This document shows positions 25,601 to 41,306 of a stretch of DNA of 64,000 nucleotides, in pieces. Positions within the stretch are counted from its first letter, which is position 1, and every line of letters begins with the position of its first letter. The DNA comes from Lobosporangium transversale. Its lineage: Eukaryota > Mortierellomycota > Mortierellomycetes > Mortierellales > Mortierellaceae. The stretch lies in the NCBI RefSeq assembly GCF_002105155.1, contig NW_019029037.1, forward strand, positions 124,001 through 188,000, written 5' to 3'. A model generated the notes under the pieces. The model was given only the letters and a program-made list of their open reading frames with translations. It was not told the origin of the DNA and made no database searches. Made by a program: the position numbers and the translations under genes.

Positions 25601-26843
25601 CGAACCATTGGCTTTATTTGACATGTTTACTCCTGCATCCTTTTCATCATCTCATTCTCTTTTTGTTTCCGATCATCCTTGTCTATTCCATAATAACATC
25701 AGCAGCAGCAGCAGCAGCAGGTCCTACAACAGGCTACGCGACTCAAAATTAAGCTCAAGCTCAAACTCAAGCAGCAGCTCCAGCATCAGTTCCAACAGCA
25801 ACTGCAATACCATGAACAGTGTTACCAACAATACTACCGACAGCATTATCAACAACACCATCACCAACATCAATTTCAATATCAGCACCAAGGATCCCAA
25901 GAGCAACCTGGAGGACATGAAGGAAAAGGAGGGAGCTTTCGACAGTAGGGCTCCATTCTTTTCATTCGACGACATTATGGCCAGTAATGGCTTCCCTGGT
26001 GATATCGACTTGGACGGTATCAACTTTTTCACGATCAATAATGAATTTCTTAACGACTCCATTACAAAGGGCATCTTTAGTCCACTTATGAACGATATCA
26101 GAGACGACGCCATAACTGCTGCTAATACTACCTCTAGTGGTACCTCTAATACTAGTACTTTTACAAACAAAACTAATAGCATCACCAACACCGACAATAT
26201 TAATACTGCCATGAATACAACAACAGAATCTAACTCTCAATCAACATCAACATCAACATCTTCTGTCCCCCAATTCCCAACAGCTTCGGCACGAAACAAA
26301 CCTCAACCACATTTGGGTGATAGACCTCCTCTCAAGACACGTGAAGCCTACAGCCTTGCTATCTCTCGAGCGATGACGACTTGCCCCTGGAGCTATATCA
26401 CTCAAAAGGCCATCCCTGGACGGAATGGAGTGCAAGCCCAGGCAAGATGGTCTGAAGCGCTGGATCCAAGAGTGAAGAAGGAGCCTTGGACGGCTGAGGA
26501 GGATACAAAGTTAATGGAAGGGGTGGAAAAGCATCAAAAGTGTTGGATCTGGATTGCGGATGGGATTCCAGGTCGGACACAACGACAATGTCGAACACGA
26601 TGGGTGCAAATTACGATCAAACGAGAGCGTGAGGCTGCACAGGCGGCAGTAAACGCGTTAACGGAAGAGAGAAAAGTCAGGGAGAAGATGAAGGGCTTTG
26701 AAGAGGAGGAGGGAAGAGAGGAAGAAAGGAAAAGGCTGCAAGGAAAGTGGGAAGTGAAGGCGGAAGAGAATGACGGACAGGATAATGATGAAGATGAAGA
26801 TTATGTGGAGGAGGAAGAGGATGAGGACATAGATGATGAATGA
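22316..26843 (+). CDS. Large Myb/SANT-repeat DNA-binding protein with low-complexity insert
   Basis: Nuclear Myb-repeat protein, probably a transcription regulator, of 1,455 residues from exons 22316-22522 and 22683-26843. Near residues 172-225 is one repeat (HWSSCETKSLHRLVEQYGED to SCKLRW). Near 404-426 is the first half of a second repeat (GRWRAGEDKALMEGV). Its apparent second half (WSYITQKAIPGRNGVQAQ) appears only near 1305. A complete repeat follows near 1336-1380 (EPWTAEEDTKLMEGVEKH to CRTRW). The intervening 860 or so residues are rich in Q, H, S and N, with polyQ near 480-540. The C terminus is acidic (D/E-rich). The start ATG at 22316 is the first in this frame after the pyrimidine-rich leader; a further upstream exon is possible. 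The gene resembles Bas1/SNAPc-type multi-repeat Mybs but no ortholog is claimed. Confidence 0.85.
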
Positions 26844-27097
26844 TGGATAATGAGCAATGTGGCCATAGCCAGTAAAACATCAAACGCGTGGTTATAACGA
26901 AAATAAAAAAATCAAAAAAAGAAAGAAAAATGGATGCTGAGTTTCTCATACGCGCTGGCCATTAAATCTTAAAGTTTTGCAACGGCGATTGAATTAGAAA
27001 TAAGTGTAGCGGCTATGTTTTGCATATCTATAATCATATTTCCAAGTCTCTGGCATGCATTCGATTAAGGAAAGCGGAGGCTCATCTTATTTGCTCA

Positions 27098-27128
<31 letters not shown>

Positions 27129-27861
27129 GTTGGTATTGTTGTTCTTCAGAACCTGTTTGCGCCCAGAACATCAAGGTTGCAAGGTTGCATGAGAAAGAGA
27201 GGGGCTTTGTTGGAAGAAGTATGAGTTTGATGCAAGGTTGCACAGGAAGATGCATGTGAAGTGAACAGATAAACAAGAAGTTATACATTAAATGAACAGC
27301 ATTAATGTCGAAGGTGATACAGACCAGTCAATCAGGTCAAACAAGAATGAAGCTGCAGCAATTGCAACATTCCAACAAATCTCCTCGGAGAAAAATAATA
27401 AAGTACATTGCACGCAGATGATATATCAATACCGTTGTGACCCTAATATATGGATCCATGTAACCATGTAACCATGTAACCATGAAGCTGTTACTGAAAT
27501 TGCCACTGTAGTTGAATATTGTGATGCCACACTGATGATCAATTCCTTTTCTTTGGTTTTTATATATATATTTAACATTTTAAAGAGTCCTACCTTCAAG
27601 AATAAACGATAAACAACAACAAACCAGCTTTTCATATTGGGCACTGCTAAAGAGTACATGTAGAGCGTTTTTTTTCTTTGACAAGTTTGTCATGCAAGCC
27701 TGCTCTTTTTTTTTTTTTTTTTTTTTTTAATAGAGCAATGGAGGACAATGAATTGTACATGATCCGATATACATAAACTGACTGCAGTATTTCTTGAAAT
27801 GAACATCCACTCTGCTTTCAGTTGTAATCCACTTTGTGAAGAAAGTGCGGAAGGATAAGAG

Positions 27862-27911
<50 letters not shown>

Positions 27912-29229
27912 GTACGATCCATGGTCTAGAAAGACGTAAAATAAATCTAATTTTGTCATTTTAAATGCCTAATCATTCAAATAGTCAGTTCTGTTGGTTG
28001 GGACAATTGTGGGGCTTGCTAGCTGCATCCAGTAATTAACTGAATATTGATTATACTTCACTTATTAATGCCTGTGCGAAAGATCTATTGTCCCTCTTTG
28101 AACCCGCAGCTAAAGTATATATGAATGTTAAAAAAAAACACACATACAGATGTTCGCCTGGGTGTTATTTGATTCATATCTTCTATAGCCCCATGTTGCT
28201 AGAGTGCAGCCCCATGTCTCCAGAACGTAGCACAGGTTTATTAAGCTGTGAAGAAGTGGAAATGAAAGAGAGGGGTGTTTTCCATTCAACTTTAAGTTTT
28301 TGTACTTGGGGGGATCCAATGAACAATGACCATGCGAGCAAAGTAGCCAACCAAAACAAGTAATAAAAAAAAAACCCGTTCTTTCGGCTCTCTTTTCCTT
28401 CGTTTCCTCTTTTTCTTTTTTGTCTTTCATTTCCCGTCCTTTGTATCTTCCTTTTCCCTCTTTCCCTCTCTCTTTCTTTCTCTTTCTCCACATTTAATTC
28501 AATTGTACATCCTCAACTCTCTCTCCCCTCTCTTTCCCCTTTCTTCCTTTCACTAAAACTCTCTACACCGACTTTGTACAAATCCTTCCCCGCAAATCGG
28601 AAAAATTCTTCGCATGTGTAACTCCTGTCATTGTACTCGAGTACCTTTTTAAGTCGACCTCTTTCAACCCTCTCTCCTTTCACTACATCTTCAACTTCCC
28701 CTTGTTTTCGCTTACTCTATCTCTCTCCGGCGTACTTTTGTATATTACAATCACAACGCACTTTCAGGGTAATGAAAAACAAATAAGAAAGAAGACTTAC
28801 TCTCTACAAGTTTTCTTGCTCTTTTTGCTCTTCAGTTTTCCTTTTTTTTTTTATTTTTTTTTTTTAAATATCATATCATGTCGACCACTAAGGACTAAAA
28901 AAGACGCATTGGGTAATCGTGCCATTTTTAATATAATTGTCTAACAGCATCTCGACCGGTTGAGGCGAACCTTAAAAAGGAGTCATCGATCCAAGTCTGT
29001 CCGTCCGTCCGTCCCGACGTCCATCTCTGGTTTTTTATCTTTTAACACTCAATATTTTTTTTTTTACTCATTTTGGGGGTTGTTACATATAATTCAAACG
29101 TTAAATTTACGCTTTTTAATTCTTCATAATCAGATTTCCTTTGTAATTCATTCACATTATTTTACTTTATCCCTTTTGTCCTTTTCAAAGGGGAAAAACA
29201 AAAATCAGATCGGGATCATCATCGTACCG

Positions 29230-29261
<32 letters not shown>

Positions 29262-29398
29262 TTCGCCATTAACATTCATTCATCTGTCAAAACAACCCAT
29301 CTGGCAACAACAGCAACACTTCCCTTGTAACATATATATATAAAAAAAAAAAAAAAAAAAGAAAGAAAGAAAGGAAAAGAAAAAAAGAGACATCGAAA
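26844..29398. other. 2.5-kb intergenic region before the kelch-BTB gene
   Basis: No supported gene. It holds A/T-tracts (27102-27128, 27704-27728, 27865-27907), an 8-bp tandem repeat (CCATGTAA, three copies near 27455-27482), and CT-rich DNA at 28380-28700, probably the promoter of the next gene. The last 55 bp before the ATG are purine-rich. Confidence 0.5.
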
Positions 29399-32300
29399 AT
29401 GACAACTCCCATCTCACACTTACAAAACACAGATCTTAATCAACATCAGTCTACACTAAAAGATGAGATAGTCCAGGCTTCAAAGATACAGAGTGGTCAG
29501 ACTCAGCAACCCTCCACAAAGTCCCTCGCCACAACTTCTCGGGCAACACGAGGTACACATCCCCCTCCTTTGATGGGCCCTGCAACTGTCCTTGTCAATA
29601 ACTCTGCACTGCATTTATTTGGTGGGCGTCTTGAAACCCGGGAACTTGTCAACTGTCACTATGTATTCGATATCAATACTGGGTACTGGCAGGCAATCCA
29701 ACTGGCATCTAGCCCTTCAAGCAACTCTAATAACACAACTCACAACAACAGCAGTATCAAAAACACAATCGATCCCACAGCGGCTCTCATGTCGCTCTCG
29801 CTTACCACTGATCCCGTCGATACTAACTCCGGTTCCTTATCTGACGCCCTCTCAATTTCACCGTGCCCTCGCTACTTTCACACCTTAAATGCATATGGGA
29901 CGTCCTTAATTCTCTTTGGCGGCATGGGTTTACGAACACGGACAGAGGGCGAAGATAGTGACAATGAGGGAAATATGAGACAAGAGCAACAGTCAACCTC
30001 ACATTTAGCTGCATTGGACGATCTGCATGTGTTTGATATTGTGACACAACGGTGGCAACAAAAACATCCACCTGTCAATCAGCATTCACCCCGTGCACGT
30101 TGGGCCCACATGGCGACGATTCTGGACCATTTCTTGGTAGTCATTGGTGGAACGGACACGAACAAGGCCTATGTCGAGGATGCATGCGTCCTTGATCTTC
30201 ATACCTGGGAGTGGGTTGCGTCGGTCCAAAACATTGGGCAATGTGGGACTTATCGAACCGTGGCAGCAACAGGTCCTAGTACGGAATCCTATAATGAATA
30301 TACACCATCGACTCATTCATTCCCATCTGTAGATGCGTTTAATTCTCCTCAGTTCTTCTCATCTAATCTTTCGTGGCCCGTAGCAACAACCACATCAACA
30401 TCATCATCATCATCATCATCAATAGCAGAAGAAGAAGGTACACTGATAGACGCTATGGCCAGTATTTCATTAGTCCTTAATAGCGGCCGTATATCTGCTC
30501 CTAGCTCTACTACATCGTCAGATATTAATCACGTTGAGACAGAAGAGCAGATTAAAAAGAGCAACACCAGCAGCAGCAGTAGCAGGAAGACGTCTGAACG
30601 ACTAAAGAGCAGTGAACTGACACCAGCATTTAAAGCTGGAAAAGATTTACCTTCCATCTATCTCTACTCTAATTACAACTTTCAAAATCTGCAAAGGGAA
30701 TTCAAGGTCATCCTGCCTCGATACATTCCATCGTCCTCAACACCTGTATTCACCTTGGTCGATAAAACACAAACACTAGACAAGATGCAATCTGAACTCC
30801 CCTCAGGTCTAAGGTTCCCTCAAGGGCATATATACCAGAACCAGCTCATCCTCACAGGAACGTTAATTGTCCCAGGAAAGGCTCCTACGCTCGCCATCTA
30901 TTCCTACAACTTGTTGTTAGAAAAATGGGAGCCACTGGACATGGATAAAACATTGCTGACGGGTTCATGGAGTAGGACAGTCCTCCATCCTGCCACGGGA
31001 ACACTGCTTATTTTTGGTCGCCGTGATTCTGATGCAGAGACAGATTATACGAGTCGAATCCAGCACCATGAACATCTGATGATGATCAATTTGCAAGCGT
31101 TTGGATTATATGAGCGACCCATCCCTTCGTTTTCTGTCCCAGCACAGGACTTAGGCCAGGATTTGTTACGGGGACCTGGATTGAACGATATGCATGTTGC
31201 TTCAATATCTGGTACACTCTTTGACGCCAATTCGACCATTCTAGGAGCCAGATGGCCTGAATTCTCATCCATGCTGCTGTCTCCACCGTATGTAACGCCG
31301 CTAATCCTGACCTTGCCAGTACCTGACGAGGTAGTGCCGGTTTTCTTACATTACCTTTATACAGGAGCGTTACCTGCCAAAACGGTGATCACTCCAGGTA
31401 TGGCTGATTACTTGCTTATTCTTGCAAGACGGTATCAGCTCAATGGGCTCCATGCATTGACAGTTGATCTTTTGCACCAAAGCGTTGTCCATAACCCTGT
31501 ACGGATATACAGCTCTGCGTTGATGGCAGGGGAACTTGGACTTCAAGCAAGAGCAATTGGGTTAGCAATGGCTGCATTGCCTACGAATGGCCCCACTATA
31601 GCCCCACCACGACCACCATCATCATCTAATGCAGCACCTCAGAACTCAGATATGCCGGGATTGTCATTCTCAGATCCTAGACTGGCAATACCACCCAGAA
31701 GAAGGCCATCTACGCAACCTCGCCAGTTAGTTGATACCAGCTTGAGCAGGGGCTATAGTAATCGAGTCCCACCACCATCAATTCGACCTCCTCAGGCACC
31801 GGAGCGGCATGAAGGCCCTCGAGATAGCATGAGCACCGATGGTGGCTTCAGCGTTGTGGGCGAGACTCTCCTACAGCAGTATAATCCCGACGCGGCTAAC
31901 GTAATAGATGGCAGCAACGTCAGCAACAACAGCCAACCATCAGGGACAGCCAATGTGTCGTCATCCCAAGATGTTTCGCCGTATACTCCTTCTCGTTCCG
32001 CATCTAGACAACGTAAGGTGCGATCGCCACCTCTTCCACCCCATTTACAACATCCTACATCCTTGGGTCATCCTCATCCACTGTCAGTGATCAGTACAGG
32101 TTCTGGAGGATCCTATGAGAGCCCAGTTTCGTCTCCAATTCACCTCAGAGGTGTAGGTAGTGGACAGCAACTTTACCAACAGTATCAACAGCAACAGCAA
32201 CAGCAACAACATCAGCTAGCTTATCCTTCACCGTTATCCCCTAATAGCCATTCGATCTCATCCTTCGCTTCACAGGGAGTAAATCTTCGTGGCTTTGATG

Positions 32301-32560
32301 TTGGTGCCCACAGTGTTTTAGGCTTTGAGGATCAAGACGATGGATCATCCATGTATTCAGGATACCAAGGACAAAATCAACAGCATCAACTACGGGCTCA
32401 GCAAGCAAAGAGACGGCTTCAGATGCAGATGCAGATGTATTCTGATGCTTCTGTTGATCCTCAACAAGTCGAATTCACGAGACAGCAGCAGATATTGTTA
32501 GAGCAACAGCAAATGAGAGATGAAGAAATTATGTTGCAACAACATCAACAGCGGATGAGA

Positions 32561-32595
<35 letters not shown>

Positions 32596-32950
32596 ACAAC
32601 AGCAACAGCAACAGCGACAGCAACAGCAACCCAAAATAGCGGACGTAGAACAGCCGGTTGTGTATCATAATTCTGCAGCAGCGACCATGGGAGCATTGGA
32701 GTATCATGCAGGAGGAATGTCTAGTTATAAATCATCAAAGGGTAGCAGTGGATATGCGCCTAGCCACATGACAGTCGAGACAACGAGTGAAACGGTCACA
32801 TCTCAGAAATCCAGTAACAGCAGCGGTAAAGCTATGAGTGTCAAGAGCCAGGGCAGTGATAAGGACAAGAAAAAAGGGCTATTGTCCAAGATGAAGCCTC
32901 CAAAGCCCGCTGCCAGTGGAGCAGAGTTGATGAAGAGCGCAGGATTTTAG
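29399..32950 (+). CDS. Kelch-repeat and BTB-domain protein, Ral2/Mds3/Pmd1-like
   Basis: Single-exon gene for 1,183 residues. Kelch-type blades occupy about residues 55-300: PPLMGPATVLVNNSALHLFG, then RYFHTLNAYGTSLILFGGMG, then WAHMATILDHFLVVIGGTD. A second beta-propeller part resumes near 400-560. A BTB-like stretch follows near 600-700, with the conserved VPVFLHYLYTGALP segment. The C-terminal 450 residues are low-complexity with polyQ (about 922-935 and 1055-1080) and end in a lysine-rich tail. Kelch plus BTB in this order is found in fission yeast Ral2 and in the yeast sporulation/pH regulators Mds3 and Pmd1; these act in Ras or TOR-linked signalling in the cytoplasm. Assignment to that group rests on domain order and the PPLMGPATV/LFGGR and YFH/LFGGMG signatures, so a specific ortholog is not claimed. 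Confidence 0.8.
32563..32630 (+). repeat. CAG/CAA polyglutamine tract in the kelch-BTB gene
   Basis: In-frame mixture of CAG and CAA codons giving over 20 consecutive glutamines with one Arg. Such arrays are usually length-polymorphic. Confidence 0.9.
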
Positions 32951-33282
32951 TTTGTTGGAAAAGTAATTGGGTAGATGCATGGGAATGCAGGTGTATTTTA
33001 TTTTACAAATAGTAATAATAATTAAAAAGTTTTTGTTCAATTCTTTTGTCCATAATTGTGTCTCATAGTGAGAACCATTAACATGTTAGTGTACTTTTTT
33101 GTGTGCAAAGTAAAATAAAAAATAAAAAAAAAGATAATGGGTAGTAGCGAGGGTATATGAAGCTGTTAAGAAGCCTGAAGGACGAAAAGATGCATTGTAT
33201 TAATTAACAAGATGAAGGTCGGAAAGGGTTGATGCAACATGGGATCAAAAAGATATAACAACAAAGGTGAGTATGAAAAAGA

Positions 33283-33314
<32 letters not shown>

Positions 33315-33364
33315 TCGAGATTGGGAGAGTATGTGAGATGGAGAAATCGAAATGAAAGATAATA
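32951..33364. other. Convergent 3' region between two genes
   Basis: AT-rich region with an A-tract at about 33284-33311. It contains terminators for the kelch-BTB gene (+) and the unknown gene (-). No gene seen. Confidence 0.6.
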
Positions 33365-35868
33365 CTACAGTTTTTTGACTATGCGTCGGACATAGTCTGA
33401 TAAATAGGCAAGTACCAGTCCAGAGACAGCATGCTCAAGCATCTTCCCGACAGGAGCCCATACCATCCCTGCTGGAGTGAATGGTGTGCTCGGCAAGAGT
33501 CCTACGGCCTTCATGGCCGCTTCAGTTGTTGCAAACTCATTGCTAACAACCTGTTTTTCTCGCCGATCCTGTAATTGAGATTGTTTCAGACGGAAACCAT
33601 CTCGCTTGATTTTCTCGTACAATTCTTTAGCGACCGAAGCGCCTGCGCTTTCACGATCGCCATAAATGTATGTTAACCAAACTCGAGGACCACCCTTCGT
33701 CATTTGAATGCCCATCCATGCCAGAGATGCCTCACTGAGCTTAAGGACTACCCATAGGATCAACATTAGCTCCAGAGACTCTGTCAACACATGCATCATC
33801 CGTCTTCGGAGCCATGTATGCTTCCAGAGTGAGTACAACTGCATGAAAATGCTCTGTGGCCGACTGGAACCTACTCCCTGACTCCTGAATCGACGGGACT
33901 GAGATGACGATGATAAGGTTCTGTGTGATGAAGATATTGTCATTGAGCGTGGAGATGAAGGGGAAAGCCGTGACCTTGTGTAGGAGTTAGTTCTTCCACC
34001 CAGTCGTTGTCGTTGTTGCTGGTGAAATTGTAGCTGCTGTGTCCGGACCTGCGGACCTAACAGCTGTGTCTGATATATCCTCTGAAATCGCTCCGCCCTG
34101 CTCCTTGGATGTGATGATGACGAAATCCTATCTGCGCCAACAGTGGATCTTAAATTGCTTCCTGTGAATGGTACTGTTGGCTGCGAGGCATCTTGATCAG
34201 CTATCGATGAGGCAGAATTGAGGGGCACTGATGACGTTGCTGTTGTTGATATAGGGGATAGAAATAGGCAGTCGTCCATTGGTTCTTCGGTGTCCAGAAT
34301 AGTGTCATTAAAGAGCATCTCCAGCTCCAGCGAGACTCGATCACACGACCTTCTGTAGCGTTCATATTGCTCTGATTGCTTCTCTCTCCACATCATTTTC
34401 GAATATACATTTCTTCCAGGACGGGGCTGCTGCCACTTCGTCATATAGGATGATGATGGTAAGGGTGCTGATGATGATAATGACTGATACGGCCCTGCCT
34501 TATCTCTATCGGGTCTTGTATGTGAGATAGAGCTTCTACGAGAAGTTCGAGGGGAGGAATGGCTGATACAGCTACAGCTGCATTCGCCATCGTCTGTGAA
34601 CTCTGCTACTGAATCAGTGGATGATTGTTGTTGTCCTGCTGAAGATTGTAAGAGTAAACGAGGCATAAGATGGCGACAAGGCCGTCTTCTATCTAAATTA
34701 GGGATAATGGAGGACGAGACGGAAGGAGCAGTGCTTGTGCGTGAAAGAGCGGATTGCGCCTCTGTGATGAGGGTTTGAAGGGCGCCGCATATCCGATTGT
34801 AAACAATATTTGAATCCTCTTCGCTGCCAGATCCAGATCCAGGTTTTGAGCTAGGAGCTACAGATTCCTGCTCACTATCCGATTCATCAGAGTCAACCAA
34901 TGTTTCTTCAGCACTATATCAAAAAAAAAAAAAAAAAAAAAAAAGGCGAACTAGTGTCAGTTTGACAAGTATTTTAGTTGGAACATTGTAGTAGATAACT
35001 GGTCGTTCCGTTCAGATGCTTCGTGCCAAGACCACGATATCTCCCATAATTATTTAAAGTGGATTGCTGATTTGTCATAGCATTTTCCTTTTTTTTTTTG
35101 AGCTGCTCAAGATTGTTCCACCAAATCAAAATTTACTGTCTCTCGGGGTGAGTGGGAAGGGTATACGCGTTTCATTCCAAAGCCAAGAATTCTCATGTGG
35201 TCACTTAAACCGTAATCTTACTCTGCCAACAAGACCTTGAGTTCGTCCACAATATGCCTGTTCGAACTCTCTGCCCTACAATAGAAAATACAAACAAATA
35301 AACAGACAAAATAGAGCCAAGTCGGGTCAGGACATCTCTTGCTAAGCATATGACTTGGTTTTCAATAACAACAATAACAATAACAAAAAAAAACTCCTTC
35401 TCCTTACGCGTTAAGTCTGTTTTCTAGGTCAAAGACAATGGCGCGAGTATCAGCAACCTCGGATTGCAATCGTTGTACAAGATGCTCAAGTACATCGCCC
35501 TAAATAAGACACGAGTATTTTTTTTTAAGGTAATGTGATGTTGCCATAAGAATAGAATAACATGTGAGTTGTAAAATGAGAAGAAGGAGAAAAAGATGTG
35601 GAGCAACTGAGAGGATAAATAGGGGGATATGAGAAAGAAGAATGTCATGTTCATGAAGATGCTTTGGGAGTGTCTATGGCCCATAGTATGTAGAGAGCAA
35701 ATTGAAAAAAATGGCCCAATAGCTTATGACTCCGCCCAATAAAATGTACATCTGCACGAAAACTAAAAAAAAAAAAAAAAAAAAAAAAACTTTTTTTTTC
35801 TTCGCTTGGAAAAAGAAAAATGATGACGCACGGGGCCGGAAGTCGAGTGTGGAGAAAGTGGAGAAAGG

Positions 35869-35901
<33 letters not shown>

Positions 35902-36721
35902 CACGGTTCGGGCGAAAAAAAAAAAAAGAACAAGGGTTCAAGATTACAGGAAATGGCAAGATAAAGATACAAATTTTTCCGATCGGAGGAAGGAGTATGC
36001 GTATTTTTTTTTTTTTTTTTTTTTTTTTGCTTTTTACCTCCGGCCCGAATCCAGAGTCGGAAAGAGACCTTATTGCTACTTCTGTCATTGATGCTAATTG
36101 TGAGGATGGCTCAACATGATTATGAATGTGCTCCTCAGCAACAGACTGCGTTGTGATAGGAGTCGTTGACTGTTGAGTATTGATCATTGTGCTGTGATCA
36201 TTGGATAAGGATGGATCAGTATCGTGTGTATCGTTATTTGTGCCTAGCTCTGATAATTCAGGATCTGTTGATACTATCGTTTCTGCTACTTCTGCTGGTA
36301 CTGTTGTGGTTTCCGTATTGGGTGGACTGATAGCCAGATATGCGAAACGATGCTGTTTACTCTCTGCATATGAGGTTTGATTAGAGGTGACACTATCTTC
36401 ACCACTGTGGTTTTGATCATAATCATTATCATCAAAGTCAAAGGACTCGGGCGCAATGGTGGTTGAGCTTGCGTAGGAATAATGACGTCGGTCGGCAGAG
36501 TTGCGTCTGAAGCGCAATTGATGTGCAAGGGTTTGTTTTAATTCATGGTCGCTATCGTTATCTGTATCATAGGCATTAGACTGTTGAAAAGACCAAGGGT
36601 TAGTGGTATTGATGTTATTGATGCTGTGTTTGCTGTCGTTGTTGACGTTGTTGTCGTTATTGTCGGTATTATCATTGCTGTCGTTGGCGTTAAGAGTGTG
36701 GTGGTGGTGAAATGACTTCAT
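33365..36721 (-). CDS. Unknown protein: Asn/Asp-rich N terminus, coiled coil, C-terminal hydrophobic segments
   Basis: Not recognised. Four exons (36721-36038, 35499-35408, 35275-35222, 34913-33365) join in phase to give 792 residues. The N terminus is His-rich (HHHH at 5-8) and then Asn/Asp-rich. Residues 229-276, spread over the two small exons, form a likely coiled coil (EHLVQRLQSEVADTRAIVF, then SSNRHIVDELKVLLA). A long Ser/Arg-rich disordered part follows. Near 640-680 is a basic stretch followed by a hydrophobic helix (LTESLELMLILWVVLKL), and near 756-788 a second amphipathic/hydrophobic segment before a basic end (YVRRIVKKL). This suggests a cytosolic-facing membrane-anchored protein with a coiled-coil partner site; organelle not determined. 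The ATG at 36721 is the first in frame. Intron 1 (35500-36037) is long and packed with A/T-tracts. The consistent splicing supports a real gene. Confidence 0.75.
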
Positions 36722-36762
36722 AGTGTCATTGGATTGATGCAAAAAAATAAAAAATAAAAAAT

Positions 36763-36794
<32 letters not shown>

Positions 36795-38167
36795 TAAAAT
36801 AAATTGAAGAGGAGAGGGTGTGTGTGAAGAAGGTAATTGAAAGATGAGGAGGATGCAATTTCAAATTGACATTTGAGATTCGATTACAAGAAAAGAGAGC
36901 ACCATATTCCCCGCAAAGTTCAACGTGAAAGTAATCATAAAAAAAGAGCATTGCCGTAGTGTGTATCATTTGTTTATGGATTTGCACATGAAATATGAAA
37001 TATGAAATAGAAGAATAAGGTCTGGTCCCTGAAATTGAAATTTGCTTCTTCTTGTTTGCAGTAGTAACAAACACTTTTTTTTTGACTTCATTAAAGTATG
37101 TTTCAACGCGTTTCGATCTCTAAATCATTTTAACACAAGCATGTTAAGCAACAATTAAAATTATATGACAAAAGATAGTTACATTCTGCCAAGAAAAATA
37201 AAGATGTCCTACTTGAAACGAACAACTTGCTTCCCCATATTAACCCCATTTAATATATGTATATATATTTTTAACGAGACGACAAATGCAAAGTTGACCA
37301 ACAAAAAAACCTGTGCTACAGTATGTTTAGGAACAAAAAAAAAAAAAGTAGGTTCTACCCCAACTCATGTTGTCTTCTTGGCGCATTCTTTCTATGGTGG
37401 TATGCATGTTGGAATCAGATTCCCTAGCGCCACATCGCTACAAACCTTTTTGAAAGCTGTACCTGACAGTAATAGGCCATCTCTGGCGCTTTAAGGTAAT
37501 GACTGTAAAAGTCTCTGTTTCCCTGATGTTCGTTACCGATTGCTTTATTCGGAACATCTCCGTGACAATTCTTTGTGAAAAGTCAGAATTTAGCAACCGT
37601 TGTGCGAACTACATGCCCATGACATTGAATCATTGTATTAAGAATGCATATTGAGCGATATATTCGATGTTTTTGATGCCACATTTCATCCCTATCGTCT
37701 AAGCGAATGCCATCATTGAATTCCCCAAGCAACAAGGATAGTCTTCGCAACTGATATGCCTGACGACATCCATCTGATCTTGTTCAAGTGCGGATTGAAA
37801 TATCCCCTGGGGCCACTTGATGGTGTTTCACGGAATGGATAGCATCATGTTGATATGGTCAGAGAGGAAGAGTCCACAGAAACGCGGAAGATGAAACCAG
37901 TAGACCAGAATAGAATGTGGGGATTGTGCACTACCCTTAACTTGTTTATGTCACATGATCAGGCCCGTGATCACACAATGTACGTGATTACGCGTCGTTT
38001 CTACCAGCATTGAACACAAAGTGTCTTGTACTCGCTTCTCAATCCATTACGCATCCTTTTCCTTTTCCTTTTTTTTTTTACTCATTCTTGTTGTATATTC
38101 GCCTGTACACTCTTAGTTTTACTTACATCCAAGTCTCGTATTTACCACTACAACTACTATTATAACT
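36722..38167. promoter_or_regulatory. Divergent promoter region between the unknown gene and CDC48
   Basis: No supported gene. A microsatellite lies at the left end. From 37,380 to 38,030 the sequence is less AT-biased, without a recognisable frame. Three C(A/G)TGAT(C/T) motifs stand at 37954-37960, 37966-37972 and 37983-37989, 180-215 bp before the CDC48 ATG. A short T-tract (38070-38079) follows. Confidence 0.5.
36741..36803. repeat. (AAAAAAT)n minisatellite
   Basis: Tandem heptamer with some length drift directly upstream of the minus-strand gene; on that strand it is T-rich. Confidence 0.9.
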
Positions 38168-41009
<2,842 letters not shown>

Positions 41010-41306
41010 AGGAAAGAAAGAGAGAAGACAGAGTCAAGGAGTTTGCTATCATGACACATCAAAAAATCATCCAACCGCAACAAGCAAACATCTTTTTTGT
41101 ACATTTACAATATCAGTCCATTTTTCTTGATGCTTTAGGAATACAACAGTGTAAATCGCTTTATCAATAAAATTGAATCAATGCAAATCAAATTGCAGTA
41201 CGCTAGTGTCTACTCTTCTATCAGTATTTTATTTTTTATTTATTTATTACATCGTTATTAAACAAAGGAGAACGACATGGTCTTGGAAAAAAGCTCCAGA
41301 GCGTTA
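41010..41306. terminator. 3' region of CDC48, convergent with a Kazal-like gene
   Basis: Contains an AATAAA hexamer at about 41166-41171, a likely polyadenylation signal 160 bp after the CDC48 stop. No gene seen. Confidence 0.5.

Noticed and set aside
37165-37494. 109-codon open frame upstream of CDC48
   Set aside because: Contains homopolymer-derived lysines, no domain and no promoter signs.
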